Source of the DNA: Linum tenue
Lineage: Eukaryota > Streptophyta > Magnoliopsida > Malpighiales > Linaceae
NCBI GenBank assembly: GCA_946122785.1
Contig: CAMGYJ010000008.1
Location: 61,114,877-61,178,876 of the forward strand
Reading direction: 5' to 3'
DNA length: 64,000 nt
This document shows, piece by piece, positions 1-10,706 of the stretch (positions are counted from its first letter, which is position 1; every line of letters starts with the position of its first letter). Below the pieces are notes generated by a model. The model did no database searches and was not told where the DNA came from. It worked only from the letters and a program-made list of their open reading frames with translations. A program made the translations under genes and the position numbers.

Positions 1-1
1 T

Positions 2-52
2 CGGAAAAAAGCGATTGTTGATGGCAAACCGACGCTCGTTCAAGAAGAATAA
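2..52 (+). CDS. Possible 3' end of a protein-coding gene (partial)
   Basis: Reading frame 2 is open from the left edge and encodes 16 codons, beginning RKKAIVDG and ending LVQEE, before a TAA at 50-52. The codons look like ordinary protein sequence and the DNA turns AT-rich and non-coding straight after the stop, as expected for a 3' UTR. The stretch is too short to recognise a family, and an open run of this length can occur by chance. The rest of the gene would lie left of the window. Confidence 0.3.
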   Translation, partial: RKKAIVDGKPTLVQEE

Positions 53-886
53 ATGCTCTTTCCTCAAGATGATGTGTTTCCACCTCTGATTTCCCATGAG
101 TCGAAGTATTGCGTTTTAGATCATCAAAGCATTGTATTTTACTTCTCATTTTCTTTTCTACAAAGTTTGTACTTAATTGTTCCCTTTTCGAGTTAAAAAA
201 TAGAGAACCACAAACAACAAGCCATGGTTGTTCTGTAGTGGCTTGAGCGGACTATATATTGTAAGAGATGATTGAGAAAGCCTTCAGACCTTAGGGTTTC
301 ATTTTTCATCAACACTTTTGTTAGAGACTAGAGACTATACATAGGTTCTTGTATAATCCCTTTCATCGTATTTTATAGTTACCATTCAATTTCATAACAA
401 TTCCTTCACTGACAATCAACTTTGAAATTGTTCTTGTATAATCCCTTCCATCATAACTATAGGGGTAAATTGCAAATCTTGTCATTGGGATTGCTAAATT
501 GTTACACGTTTGACAGTAAAAAAACTATTTTATCCTATTCATAGTCACTAAGATTATTTTAATAGTCAAAGTCTGATCGTTGGTCATTACCTTTCTTCAG
601 TCTCCGTTAATGGCGTCAAATTTTTGGTGATGTGGCTAACAAAATCACCTAGTCAGCCAAAAAAAATTTATACTCAACCCATCACATCATTAAAATCCCA
701 ACCGAACCTTCCTTCTTGACCCGCCCTACCTAAAAATAGGAGAATCCAAAAACTGCTATTTTTCTTTTTCTACGATTTTTGTCTTCTCCAACTCAACATC
801 CCTATGTTTCTTTTATTCCTTAAATATATAGAGAATTGAATCCCCATTCCTAAAGTAAGCAGACTTGAGAGAGATTTGGTAGTTGG
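53..886. other. AT-rich non-coding stretch
   Basis: No convincing coding frame. The phrase 'aatcccttycatcrta' occurs twice (around 355 and 437), a short local duplication. From about 460 the sequence starts like many plant Mutator-type non-autonomous elements (ggggtaaattgc), but I found no matching inverted end. It may be 3' UTR of the gene ending at 52, followed by intergenic sequence. Confidence 0.4.
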
Positions 887-1435
887 ATGGGTGGTGATAA
901 TGAAGAAGGAGATGGTGTGATAGTCATATCTAATTCTTCGAGCGGTTTTTGGTGCGATCTTTTTCCCGTTGCTGTTGCGGCTGGCCCTTCTGCTTGTTTG
1001 TTGTTTTTGTTTTCAGGTTGTTGCAATCCTTGTTTGCGCTGTCTCCCTGGTCTGTTTGCTGGTTGATTGGCGCAATGTTTTTTTTAGCTTTTGCGTGCAG
1101 GGGAGGTTTGGTCCTCTAGCACCTGTGTTGTCTTTCTCCTTCTTATTTTCTTTTTGGTGGCCTCGTTTTTCTTGGAGGATTGGTTCTGCTTTTGTCTATT
1201 TGCCCCTCTTGTATATTTTGTTCTTCATGTTTCTTTTGCTTTGCTTGTGATTACTTCTCGTGGTTCTTACTTGGTTTGTTTTGTATGAGGTTTGAACCTT
1301 TTTCTTTTTTCATTAATCTTATCATCACCATTATAAAAAAAAAACGAAGAAGGAGATGGTGGTTGCAATGGTGGCCGGGGCGGCTATGGGTTGCACTATT
1401 GCAACAACAGATGTGTTGGTTTGCCAAAGGGGTAG
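887..1435 (+). pseudogene. Small glycine-rich ORF split by a LINE insertion
   Basis: ATG at 887 opens a Gly/Asp/Glu-rich frame (MGGDNEEGDG) that is interrupted at 917 by a retroposed insert. Ignoring the insert and one copy of the 16-bp target duplication, the same frame continues at 1361 as Gly/Cys-rich sequence (GCNGGRGGYG, then HYCNNRC) to TAG at 1433-1435. The rejoined frame has 34 codons. Cys/Gly-rich composition recalls the end of plant glycine-rich proteins, but the frame is short and I cannot assign a family. It may be a remnant of a longer gene. Confidence 0.3.
918..1345 (+). mobile_element. 5'-truncated LINE tail with 16-bp target-site duplication
   Basis: The insert ends in a short poly(A) run (1335-1344) and is bounded by a perfect 16-bp direct repeat, GAAGAAGGAGATGGTG, at 902-917 and 1346-1361. 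Poly(A) tail, long target duplication and a T-rich 3' untranslated body without a coding domain are the marks of target-primed LINE insertion with severe 5' truncation. The open frames across 969-1288 are T-rich Leu/Phe/Cys strings and not coding. Confidence 0.85.
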
Positions 1436-2033
1436 ACCGACAGCGGGATAATGTGAGCGTGCAGGAGCTAGCCCGTCTCAGTGGGTTGCTGAGCTCAATT
1501 CATGAGTTGCCTCATTTTTAGAAAATGAGCTTGCTTAGAGTGTGGCTAGATAGCCAGCTTGACTAATAGTTTATGACCAAAGTCTATGAGTTTGATTGTC
1601 GATAATTCATATATTTTTTAGCTTCTATATCTCACCTCATATGATGTTTAATATATTGAGTACATAAGCAAATATATCTAATTTATAACTGAAAAATAAG
1701 TTATGTACCATATATTGCTTATATACTAATTACTGTCAAATAACATTATATGAATATTTAAAACTTATAAACTAAATATTATTATATCTGAGCTCGAGTA
1801 GTCAAGCTCGTGAGCTCAAGGATGATCCGCGAGCTTGAGTCAAACACTAACTTAGGTTTAAGTAAACAAACCGAACTCGAACTCAACTCCTTTATTAGAG
1901 AACTGAACCCGAATTAAGTGAAAACTCAGCTTGACTCAACTCATTTACAAGCATAGCTATAATCATCTTAAAAAATATTTGTACGAGAAAATAATTACTT
2001 TTATTTATACATATTTTTTTGGATAATACACTA
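1436..2033. other. AT-rich intergenic sequence
   Basis: No coding frame, RNA gene or bounded element recognised. Around 1500-1560 and 1790-1890 there are repeated 'agctcgagc/gagctcgag' phrases, typical of decayed plant repeats. Confidence 0.4.
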
Positions 2034-2041
2034 GCTCCAAC

Positions 2042-2677
2042 CAATGCAGTCAAAATCGCGATTCTACCTAGAAGCGGAAAAGGGGTAAAATCGTAAAACG
2101 TAGAATCAAAGCGTAAAAGCGTAAGTTTTTGACGCATACTGAAAAATAACTAAAAATCTATTAAGTAGGACATATGCTATGCAAAATATGAATGCACAGA
2201 ATTTAGATAAGTTAATAAATACATGTGATTCATGTTTAAAGTAGAGCAACTTATAGCATCTTAATAATAAGTTCGTAAACATAAATTTTAACGATAAGCC
2301 ACTTTTCCCTCTATGCTAATGAATTTGGAAAAACCCTAGTTGGTGAATTAGATTACTCTATTGAAGTAGAATGCATCCAAGTACCTAGTATGTATCTTTT
2401 AATCTCAAATGTATCATATTGTTAGTGATTTACTTTAAAAATATACTTTTTATAATTAATTTCATGAAAAGAATACTCATGTAGCGAACTAAAAGCGTAA
2501 AAACGTAAAGCGTTTTGGTGAACTAGAACCGTAAAACCGTAAGTTTTTAAGTTTTAAAGCGCAATTTAGTCCGATTTTATACACTTAAGTTTTAATATGG
2601 AAACGAAAGCGTTTTGGTGACCAAAAAGCGTAAAATCGTAAGTTTTTAAGTTTTAAAGCGCGATTTTGACTCCATTG
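2042..2677. mobile_element. hAT-type MITE with 8-bp target duplication
   Basis: The ends are inverted: CAATGCAGTCAAAATCGCG at 2042 and its imperfect complement CGCGATTTTGACTCCATTG ending at 2677. The element is flanked by an 8-bp direct repeat GCTCCAAC (2034-2041 and 2678-2685). Eight-bp duplication and termini of the CA(A/G)TG type fit the hAT superfamily. The 636-bp body has no transposase frame. It holds several copies of a phrase like 'aaagcgtaaaaycgtaagttttt'. A shorter relative lies at 37663-37863. Confidence 0.85.
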
Positions 2678-2951
2678 GCTCCAACAAACTGAAAAGTGAG
2701 AAACAACAAACATATTATGCTTACCACTAAAATACTCCAAAACCCACCTTAAGATGAGCCCAATAACTTAATGGTTGAGCTCGTCCTTTTGGGGCTTTAC
2801 CTCTTCAAACTCTATAAGCTCAACAATACCTTTCCCTACTATACACACATACCCCTACCATCAAAAGATTTAAAAAATAATAAATTAGTTATTATCCTCC
2901 AATTAATTAAGGCCCTCGTTCCATTCTCCAACACCTTCACTTCACTTCACT

Positions 2952-5209
2952 TCACTTCACTTCATGAAGGAAATTCCCATTTCCACGACGAGCATTGCCA
3001 TTGTTGTCATGAATCACGACCAACCCTTCTTCTCCTTCTTTATCTTCATCTTCATTAACACAATGAATCCCTGAAATCCTCTCAAGGAAGCGGTCGAACT
3101 CTTCCTCCCGACCAATCATACTGATCCGCGTGTACCTATTGCTCGCCCCAAATGTATCCCCTCCCCTCGTTAGCACATTGTTCGCCTTCATCAATGCCGA
3201 TGCATCGTACCCTTCCTTGCACTCTAGCCACCCGAAAGCTGCCCGCCACACACACACGAATCACATCTTCAAAATGACGATTGTAATACGATGCACACGA
3301 TACGTACTATACAATACAAGTAAATGATTTATTTTTTTGTTTTTTACCAGGAGCAGGCTGGAAATATCTCCCGCTGAAGTTGCAATACCGTTTCGGGTAC
3401 TTTGGCAGGCCAAACACATCATTACCCTTGACGGCTTCCCTCAGCTTCTCCCACCTCCCGGCCATCACCTTCCTACACTCGCCGAAGAACGTCCTGTCCG
3501 CGTCATCTCCGCCGTAACCGAACGCTCCGGCTTTACTCTCGCAGTCGTCGGCCACCACTTGAAGAATCCTGGCGGCTCGCAGCTGGGAATCCTTGGACAC
3601 CCCGATTGTCGTGATCTGCATGAACGACGTCATCTTCTGCGCCACTGCCACGTCCTTCACCAGCGCCCAGCCAATCCTGGAGCCGGCGTGGCCGGTGCAC
3701 TTGGTGAGGGTGAAGAGCATGATGTCGTGGTCTTCGGGGCGGGTGATGGGGGTGTAGTTGGGCCAGTAGTAGGCCAGGTCGTGGATCAGCTTACCACCAT
3801 TCTCCGTCTTGTTCGCCACCGTTGCTTCACGGAGGCTGCCGTCTGGGTTGTTCGGCGACGTCACCACCTCGATGAACGGCGCCGTCTTGTCCTCGTCGTC
3901 GTACGTGTTAGCGTCGCCGCCCCATTCGTACAGTCGGGATTGCAGCAGCTCCACCTGCTCCTTGTATTGCTATACATACAAATTCAAACAAGCAATAATA
4001 TAACTGTTACGTAATAAATAACTATTACAATGTAAAATGATCGTTTATTACGGAAGGCTTCCGTTATGACACTATTACAACTGTTACGTAAAATACACAC
4101 TCATTACGTAAAGTTCACGAACAACAGTTATTTCTTAAGTAACAGTTATATTTGAAGCGTTACGTAAAGATTACGTAATGACTTAACACTTTACGTAATG
4201 CATAGTGAATATTCATTACGTAAGAAGACCGTCCATTACGTAAGGCTTCCATAATGATCTTTTACAACTGTTACGTAAGATAAGAATATATTACGTAACC
4301 ATTACGTAACACCTGTTGTGTTTTACGTAATACGAGCAGGTAAAAATATTCAAGTCACCTTACTTCAAATCACCATAGGAAATCCTAATAAAGAGTCAAT
4401 CAATTATATACCTAAAAATAATGAAATGCGTATATACCTAAAATTTTTAGGCCGAGCATATTCGATTCGAAATTGTTGGATGCACGTAAAAAGTGCGAAT
4501 TATAAAATATCTCAAAATTAAGTTTTTTTTCACGTTAGACTAAGTCAAACGACGATGGGCAATAACAGAATTGAACGGTGTTTGAGTTTCTCACCGAGTA
4601 GTAAGGAGCGGCGCAGACGACTTTCATGGGCTGGGCGACGACGGCGGAGGAGGAGGAGAGGGCGTAAAGCGCCGCCTGAAAGAGGATGGTGGATCCCGTC
4701 CCGACCACCACGTGGTAGCCTTCTGTGCGGGCGTTCCCGACGATCAGGTGGACCCTCCGGATCGCGTCCTGGAGCTCCGGCTCCATGTACCAGCACACGC
4801 TGTGAGGGTCCGAGAAGTAGCTCAGTGACTCATGGCCGGAGATGGTGATCGTACACTTGCCGCCGTTCTTCTTCCAGTACGGCTCGAATACCGACGGATC
4901 CCCGCTGCGTGTAGGAACCACATTGTGTTTTGTTAAATTACATAATAGCGACGGGAAGGGAATAACAATGCATTCATATGAGAGAAAATTAATTATTTAG
5001 CGTTACCGGTCAAGATTGATGACGGGAGACTGATGGATAGTCGCCGGCGGTGGCTTCACCGTTATTTTTAACGTCGTCGTATTAGGGTTGCTGTTGAAGT
5101 TGTTGCTATTGGCACCAACGGCGCCATTATTGCTGTTGTTGTTGTCGGCATTGGTACCATTTCCGTTGCTACTTGTATTATCAAGCTTCTTTCCTCCCAT
5201 GTTTCTCAC
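2952..5209 (-). CDS. TAR: Tryptophan aminotransferase, TAA1/TAR type (auxin biosynthesis)
   Basis: PLP-dependent aminotransferase of the alliinase-C family. Known TAA1/TAR enzymes convert L-tryptophan to indole-3-pyruvate, the first step of the YUCCA auxin pathway. Four exons give an uninterrupted 473-aa product: 5007-5209, 4595-4904, 3348-3969 and 2952-3238, all with GT-AG introns on the minus strand. Visible family features: NLDRGDPSVFEPYW across the first junction, GTGSTILFQAALYAL, SPNNPDG near 210-215, and TKCTGHAGSRIGWA with the PLP lysine near 261; the last exon has ILTRGG-like VLTRGG and YTRISM. No EGF/alliin-lyase N-terminal domain, which separates it from alliinases. The first 45 residues are Asn/Ser-rich. 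The C-terminus runs about 35 residues past the usual end near ISGIH and is acidic, then Asn/Gly-rich. I chose the first ATG (5209); a second is three codons in. TAA1 versus TAR2 cannot be decided from this. Confidence 0.93.
4007..4330. repeat. Cluster of 12 TTACGTAA palindromes inside TAR intron 2
   Basis: Twelve exact copies of the 8-bp palindrome TTACGTAA lie in 324 bp of the 625-bp intron (3970-4594), the first at 4007-4014 and the last at 4323-4330. Spacing is irregular, and longer phrases recur (aaggcttccrtwatga, acaactgttacgtaa). TTACGTAA has the ACGT core bound by plant bZIP and NAC-type factors. The cluster could equally be the body of an unrecognised palindrome-rich transposon. Confidence 0.9.
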
Positions 5210-5316
5210 TTTTTTGAACAGCTAGCTGATGAAACTCTCTTCTATTTTGTTGTTATGCTTTCTTCTTCTCTGCTTTTCGTTGGAGTCGCAAGTGTAAGGA
5301 GTTAGAAGAGGGATGA

Positions 5317-5349
5317 TATATATACAGGCCAAAGTGAGAGAGAGAGAGG
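5317..5349 (-). promoter_or_regulatory. TATA box and GA/CT repeat upstream of the TAR gene
   Basis: TATATATA at 5317-5324 lies 108 bp upstream of the chosen ATG, a normal distance for a plant core promoter with a short 5' UTR. A GAGA run follows upstream at about 5333-5349; such CT/GA tracts bind BPC-type factors in plants. From 5350 to 5950 the sequence is AT-rich with no other gene seen. Confidence 0.55.
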
Positions 5350-5950
5350 GGGGCAAAGTTGGAATTCAATTTGTTTTTGTAATTGTGAGGTGTTTGTAGT
5401 TGATTGCTCTTCTATGTTGGGTGCTTGTTCTTATTTACTATAATTGTCTCTTAGTTACTGTTTTTTGTTTTCCACTATATATGAACACGAGCTTGTATTA
5501 GTACTTTAGTAGCAAGACGATGGATGAGCCGTAGTATCGAAAAGATAAAAGAATTATCGACGTTACTTGAAATAGAAATCTGTGATTAAGAAAATATGGT
5601 AAGATTGTGGCGATTGTAACAACATGGTACTGTCGTGCATATCATGAGTAGCAGGTTACAAGTTTGACTAGGAAAAAGTACCATGTAGTAGGTAATTAAA
5701 TGCTTAATTAGATATTTAAGAGCTACTAATAAGGTTTATGGAAGGGAAATGAACAATACGGGGGAGTATTATTACTAATTTGTTGACTGTATCTTGTCAT
5801 CATTAATAAAAATGTATGTATATGTATATATGATGAAGATTCCAAATATATATGCATGGTTGACTTTTTTTGGCTGTATATGCCTCCTGCCTCTTATTGG
5901 CCTCACTTATTAATTAAGTTCTTGTTTTTCATGGCAATGATAGTGGTCAA

Positions 5951-7030
5951 ACATGTGATAGTTGAATTTTAGTTATATTCAGTTTGTCAATCGCTTAAAA
6001 ATCGATGGAATCTTCGAATATGCCAAAAACTTCCAACAATTACCTTTTGGTATTGGCGAGATATTTTATGGCACCATCTTCTGAAAATAGCTAAACATCA
6101 ACGAGTTCCTAGGAACCGGAACAAAACATTTTCAACAGCTGATTTTACGTGAAACCTATGAGTACGGTACGTTGTTATGTTTTTGTATTGCCAAAAGTAG
6201 GAAAATATCTCGAATATGCTACTGCTAGATCCTCTTCGGTTTTTTTGGCAACCAATTCATCTAATGGTATACCTTTGTAATCGCAGTGAAATACTCTAAG
6301 TTTGTTTAAGAAACTAGTTTCTTTGTATTTTACAAGAAAAAGGACTTCACTTTAGTTAAACTAGTTGACTAGTTAATAAATTGCTTCCAGAATTTGCTTA
6401 TTTGTACGTATTATGATAAAAAGTTTCGAGATTGATCAATTGTATATGTTTCAGAATGTTTTTTCTAGTACATGTGATAGTTGAATTTTAGTTATACCCA
6501 AATACATTATTTTGATTACTCAATAGATCTTCTTCAGCTTGTCAATCGCTTGAAAACCGATGGAATCTTCGAATATGCCAAAAAATTCAAATAATTACCT
6601 TTGGGTGTTGGCAAGACATTGTTGGCATAATAATAGTGACCATCTAGTTAAAATAACTAAGATCAACTAGTTTCTAGGAACCGTAACAATACATTTTCAG
6701 TAGCTAATTTTGCATGAAACCGAGTATGTTACGTTGTTCTATTTTTTTTGTTTTTCCGGAAGAGAAAATATCTCGAATATGCTACTGCTAGATTCTCTTT
6801 GGTATTTTTAGCAACTAAATCATATGATGTTATACCTTTTCAACCGCAGTGAAATACTCCAAGTTTGTTGAAGGAACTAGTTTCTTTGTATTTTTTAGAA
6901 AAGGACTTCAGCTTAGTTTAACTAGTTGACTAGCTAGCTAATAACCACCTCCAGAATTGGATTATTTGTACATATTCTGATAAATCTTTTCGAGATTGAT
7001 CAATTCGTATAAGTTTTTATAGAGCAATTT
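5951..7030. repeat. Direct tandem duplication, about 0.5-kb unit
   Basis: Unit 1 (5951-6469) and unit 2 (6470 to about 7030) both begin acatgtgatagttgaatttt and share ordered blocks such as cgatggaatcttcgaatatg, tctcgaatatgctactgcta and gaaatactcyaagtttgtt. They differ by many substitutions and a roughly 40-bp insertion near the start of unit 2, so the duplication is old. No coding frame is shared between them. Confidence 0.8.
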
Positions 7031-7204
7031 GTTCGAATTATCTATCAGATACCAAATGGTGATTATCAATTCATCCATATGGATACATTATATGGACTAC
7101 ACTTAATGGAACTGAAGCTAGCATGGGACTTGTTTACACAAAAATATTTTTCCATTAAAATACCACTTAGGTGGTTTTGGAAACTTAGCGAATTGTCAAG
7201 TTGG

Positions 7205-7480
7205 ACTGTATGTGACCATCCAGTACTTGGTCACCATGTGTCCAGTCACATAGTAACCATCCAGCCTCAAAGTGGATGGTACCATCCCAATTCCAAAGTG
7301 GATGGTATCATCTCAAATATCATGGATACCATCCCAACTTTGTGGTGGATGGTACCATCCCAATCCCAAATTGAATGGTACCATCCCATGTCATATGGAC
7401 ACTTTCCAAAGTACTAATTGGATGGTACCATCACGTCTAATGGATACCATACTAGTTGGATGGTTCCATCCATGTTGAAA
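7205..7480. repeat. Cluster of GGATGGTACCATCC palindromes
   Basis: ATGGTACCAT occurs four times exactly (first near 7275, last near 7423), most within GGATGGTACCATCC, with variants such as ggatggtatcatc, ggataccatccc and ggatggttccatcc and isolated half-sites (accatccag) at the left edge. The organisation of half-sites around full palindromes resembles the CACGGCCGTG clusters of the LTR elements further right. Apparent open frames here follow from the repeat. Confidence 0.8.
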
Positions 7481-7734
7481 CATGACGACATGGTGAGGTG
7501 TCTAGAGACTTCCTACGCCGAAAACAGACTTGCGTAGAGGCTAAGCGGAGCTACTTTTCGGAAGGAAGTGAGAGAGAGAGTAGTTGGACAAATTTGGGAA
7601 ACAAAAGTGGAAGCAACCTTCTGGAGAGAGATGAGACAATCACAATCCAACTTGTCTCAACTGTCCCTTTTTCCTTTTTCTCTGTAGTTCAAGAAAATCT
7701 CCTCAATGAAAGATCCTCCATAGCAGTAGTCTTA

Positions 7735-8605
7735 GTTGTACTACCCACCGTCCACACCGAGGTTTCATCCCGAGTTCTATCTATGAAGACATTCTTATGG
7801 AAGGGGTATGGTAGTCTCGTCCATCATAAGATGCTATCATTCATCTAACCCTAAATTGCCAGGTGGGGCATAAACGTCGAAACCCTCCATACCCAGCGTA
7901 GAAGCTCAAGTAGACTAGTAGAGAAGATTAGGGCGACTTATCCAAGCACAATTAAAGCTACAGAAGCAATGAAATCAACAAGATAAACATATTCATTCAA
8001 AACCCTAACATATCCATACATTGCGTAATAGCCCTAAAACTAGACTAACCCCTAGTACCGTAGAAGACTACTCCATAAAGGAGGAAAAAAGATACATAGC
8101 AGAATTTGGGGAAGACTTGATTTTGAGGAAGATGGCTCCTCTCTTCGAACTTCTCCTCCTTCTTCTCCTCTTCTCCTTCCTTCAGCTTCTCTCTCTCTCT
8201 CTCTCTCTCTCTAAACCAGAAATTTCTATTTCAAAATCAGCTCCCTTCAAATGGGGGAAGTGGTACTCTATTTATAGACTTCAGGGGACGGACAAGTTCA
8301 TGGCCAGACAGGGGAAATATGATGGTCGTGAATTTCTTCCTCGAGATTGAGATCTTCAGGCTTCGTCATTTTGGTCTTCAAATTCGAGGAGTTCGCGGGC
8401 CGAGTTCACGATTGCGATTCGTGAGCCATGGCCGCGAACTTCCTCGCAGTCAGGGTGAACGGTGACCATGATCAGACCGGGGAAACTCTTTGTTTCTCCT
8501 TCTCCAGGCCATGATCATCGGCTTCCTACCCATTTTGCTATAATTGTGCTCTTTTTCGTACCTAATTCGCATATATTGTCTAAAGCACCATAAAATCACA
8601 TCATA
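7735..8605 (-). mobile_element. Old LTR fragment, minus orientation
   Basis: The reverse complement matches the plus-strand LTR at 16665-18186 in order: the 'tgattttaggttgctttagac..aaaaagg' start (here near 8540-8605), a C/G-rich block of gatcgcga-type phrases (8380-8480), a TATA box (ctataaatag, 8268-8277), a CT-rich leader with (CT)n at about 8191-8213, and the 'accgtccacaccga' block near 7745. The remainder of the element is not present. Open frames inside are chance. Confidence 0.65.
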
Positions 8606-8739
8606 ATCAAACAGGAACGAAATAGGGATGCAATCGATGTTATTCTAATGATTATGCACATGAATTAGCACAATACAAACCTAAACATGAAAGGTAAATA
8701 ACACCAATTTGGGTGTTATTATCCAGACTATGACCATAG

Positions 8740-9440
8740 CCACGCACGGTAATCAAAAGCATTACAACTCGTAAGAAACAAAGACATGGCCTTCTTAGCC
8801 ACCATATGGGCTACCTTATTGTTTTGCCTATTCAAAAACCTAATTTGGAACCCAGGTATAGCTGAAAGGAGATGTCAAAGTTTTTCAAATAAGGCACCCC
8901 CAGCAGCTTCATGAATACCACCAGTGTTGACCTTATCTATGATGATCTTCACATCACCCTCGATCATGATAAACCCAGAGATTACAACACATCCGCCTTC
9001 CTGTTTAGTGAATCTAAAAGGAAGGGAAAGTCCGGAAATCAGAATGTGTTCAGTAGGAGAAAGACCACCTGTAGCACTCAGGAAATCCCAGGTCTACTCC
9101 TTGGCTTTAATGATCGAAGGTGGCACCACCGGATAGTATCCTGTAATGTCAATAGCTCCACAAGCATCGGATTCTGAAGGCCTCTATACATCACCCCATG
9201 GACCCCCAATACCACACCAGACGCGTCTCTAAACACCATACCACGTGTCGCATGGGACCTCTCGCAGACTACCCCATCAAAGAAACAAATCATTCCCCCC
9301 TCCACCCCACAAAGAATACCCCTCATTTGTAGGAAGGCCTACAACAGGAGTCGCAGTAGACATAGCAACACCATCCCCCTCCCCACCGGGACCTGTAACC
9401 ATTCATCCACCTAATAAAGGAGCTACTGTCTAAGGATGCT
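8740..9440 (-). pseudogene. LINE RNase H-like domain fragment
   Basis: The minus strand encodes an RVT_3/RNase H-like module of plant LINEs: CFFDGVVCERSHATRGMVFR followed by DASGVVLGVHG and LVELLTLQDTIRW (9078-9326). It continues left as VKIIIDKVNTGG, HLLSAIPGFQIRFLNRQNN and KVAHMVAKKAM (about 8800-8960). Frame changes and a stop show it is dead. The reverse transcriptase part is missing. Confidence 0.7.
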
Positions 9441-10329
9441 CGGAAGAATCTAATGTCCCTCAAAGACCATAAAGTTCATCGCCTTCCAAACTCTCCATAA
9501 TAGGAACATCAACCTCACTACACGTGGAGGGGAAGCATCACGGTCCAGAATTCGCTTGAAAAGACATTATGAATTATTTTGGTATAACCTTGTCGAATCA
9601 CTTGGTTAACAGTTATCATGTTAATCGACAAAATAACCGAGAACCGACTATAAGATTAAGGTTACCAACTAATATAAACGGTGTGGTTAACGGTAAGCAC
9701 AAAGTGTTTAACGATTGACCGAGGACCGACTAAACGGTTCTGGTTATAACCAAACTGATTGTCATCCCTAATTACAATTAATTTCAATAATCAGAATAAT
9801 ACGAACTAATTATCAACTATAAATCCCACAGAATAGATCATGATCATATATACGAGTCAAACTAGCTATATTGTTAACTTCAATGACAGTGTCTAGCTTT
9901 TCACTTATGCTAGTGAATTTGAAGCTGCATCTAGCATTATCGGTTTTCGCCGAGAACGCAGGCATGCGACATGCCTGTAAACATGGCCTATGTTTGCAGC
10001 TTGTGGTCCGAATCACAAAACATTGTATCAGGATAATAGCTTCCATGTTTTGCCGTCCATATCAATCTCGTCATGTGCTGCTAATTATGATCATGATGCA
10101 CATGAGTAATCCCTTCTGTTTTGACTCTTATTTAATTTGTTACGTTACGTCTCCAACTTTTTTGTGTCTGTATTTCAAGTTACAGCCGCGGGGCCATGTG
10201 GACTCAATTACAGACCTACGAATTTGGTTGAGATTTGAGAACCAAATATATAATATATTGTTACGCTTACGCATTCGCATATAATCAAATCTATTTTCTT
10301 GATTTTGAGTTGGATTTTTCATGGTTGTA
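9441..10329. other. Intergenic sequence with a decayed inverted-repeat-like tract
   Basis: Around 9580-9760 there are repeated 'gaccgactaaacggtt/ggttaaccg'-type phrases, as seen in decayed hAT-like MITEs, but no clean ends. From 9780 to 10330 no supported gene; the long frames there lack domain sequence. The palindrome gcatgcgacatgc lies near 9962. Confidence 0.4.
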
Positions 10330-10706
10330 GCTAAACAAGACTCCACTCCATTGACTATTTGATGTAGAACATATTGGGCGTCACTCATAATCTGGACTGG
10401 TCGATTATTCCACCCCCATTATAGAAGGAGATATAACACCTCACGGATCGCCAATAGTTCAACCAAATATGAGTTAGAAATTGCTGGAAATGCCCGCCCA
10501 AAACCGAAGATCGAAGAAGAAGTCTGGAAGTCCAAAATACCAATAGATCCATGAGAAGTGCCCATGGTGGCGCCATCCACTGCAATGCAAAGTTGACGGG
10601 ATAGATGGGTAGAGAGACAAGAATGAGGTGAAGACGAAGACAGCTGAGTTGAAGTAGAGCGGATGGCAGGAAGAACGATAGCCTGGTGATCAGTGTGATT
10701 TGACAA
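10330..10706 (-). pseudogene. Second LINE RNase H-like fragment
   Basis: The minus strand reads LCIAVDGATMGTSHGSIGIL followed by a phrase ending FGRAFPA and then LVELLAIREVLYL. After a stop it continues as QIMSDAQYVLHQIVNGVES. The order (DG near the start, E of the VELLA-type motif, then D of SD) is that of the plant RVT_3 RNase H domain. It differs strongly from the fragment at 8740-9440 and comes from another LINE copy. Confidence 0.6.

Noticed and set aside
969..1521. Leu/Phe/Cys-rich frames that look like membrane proteins
   Set aside because: T-rich LINE 3' UTR bounded by a target duplication; composition alone produces hydrophobic codons.
3337..4014. 225-codon plus-strand frame opposite TAR exon 3
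   Set aside because: It is the antisense shadow of the GC-rich exon; the minus strand has clear family motifs and correct splice sites.
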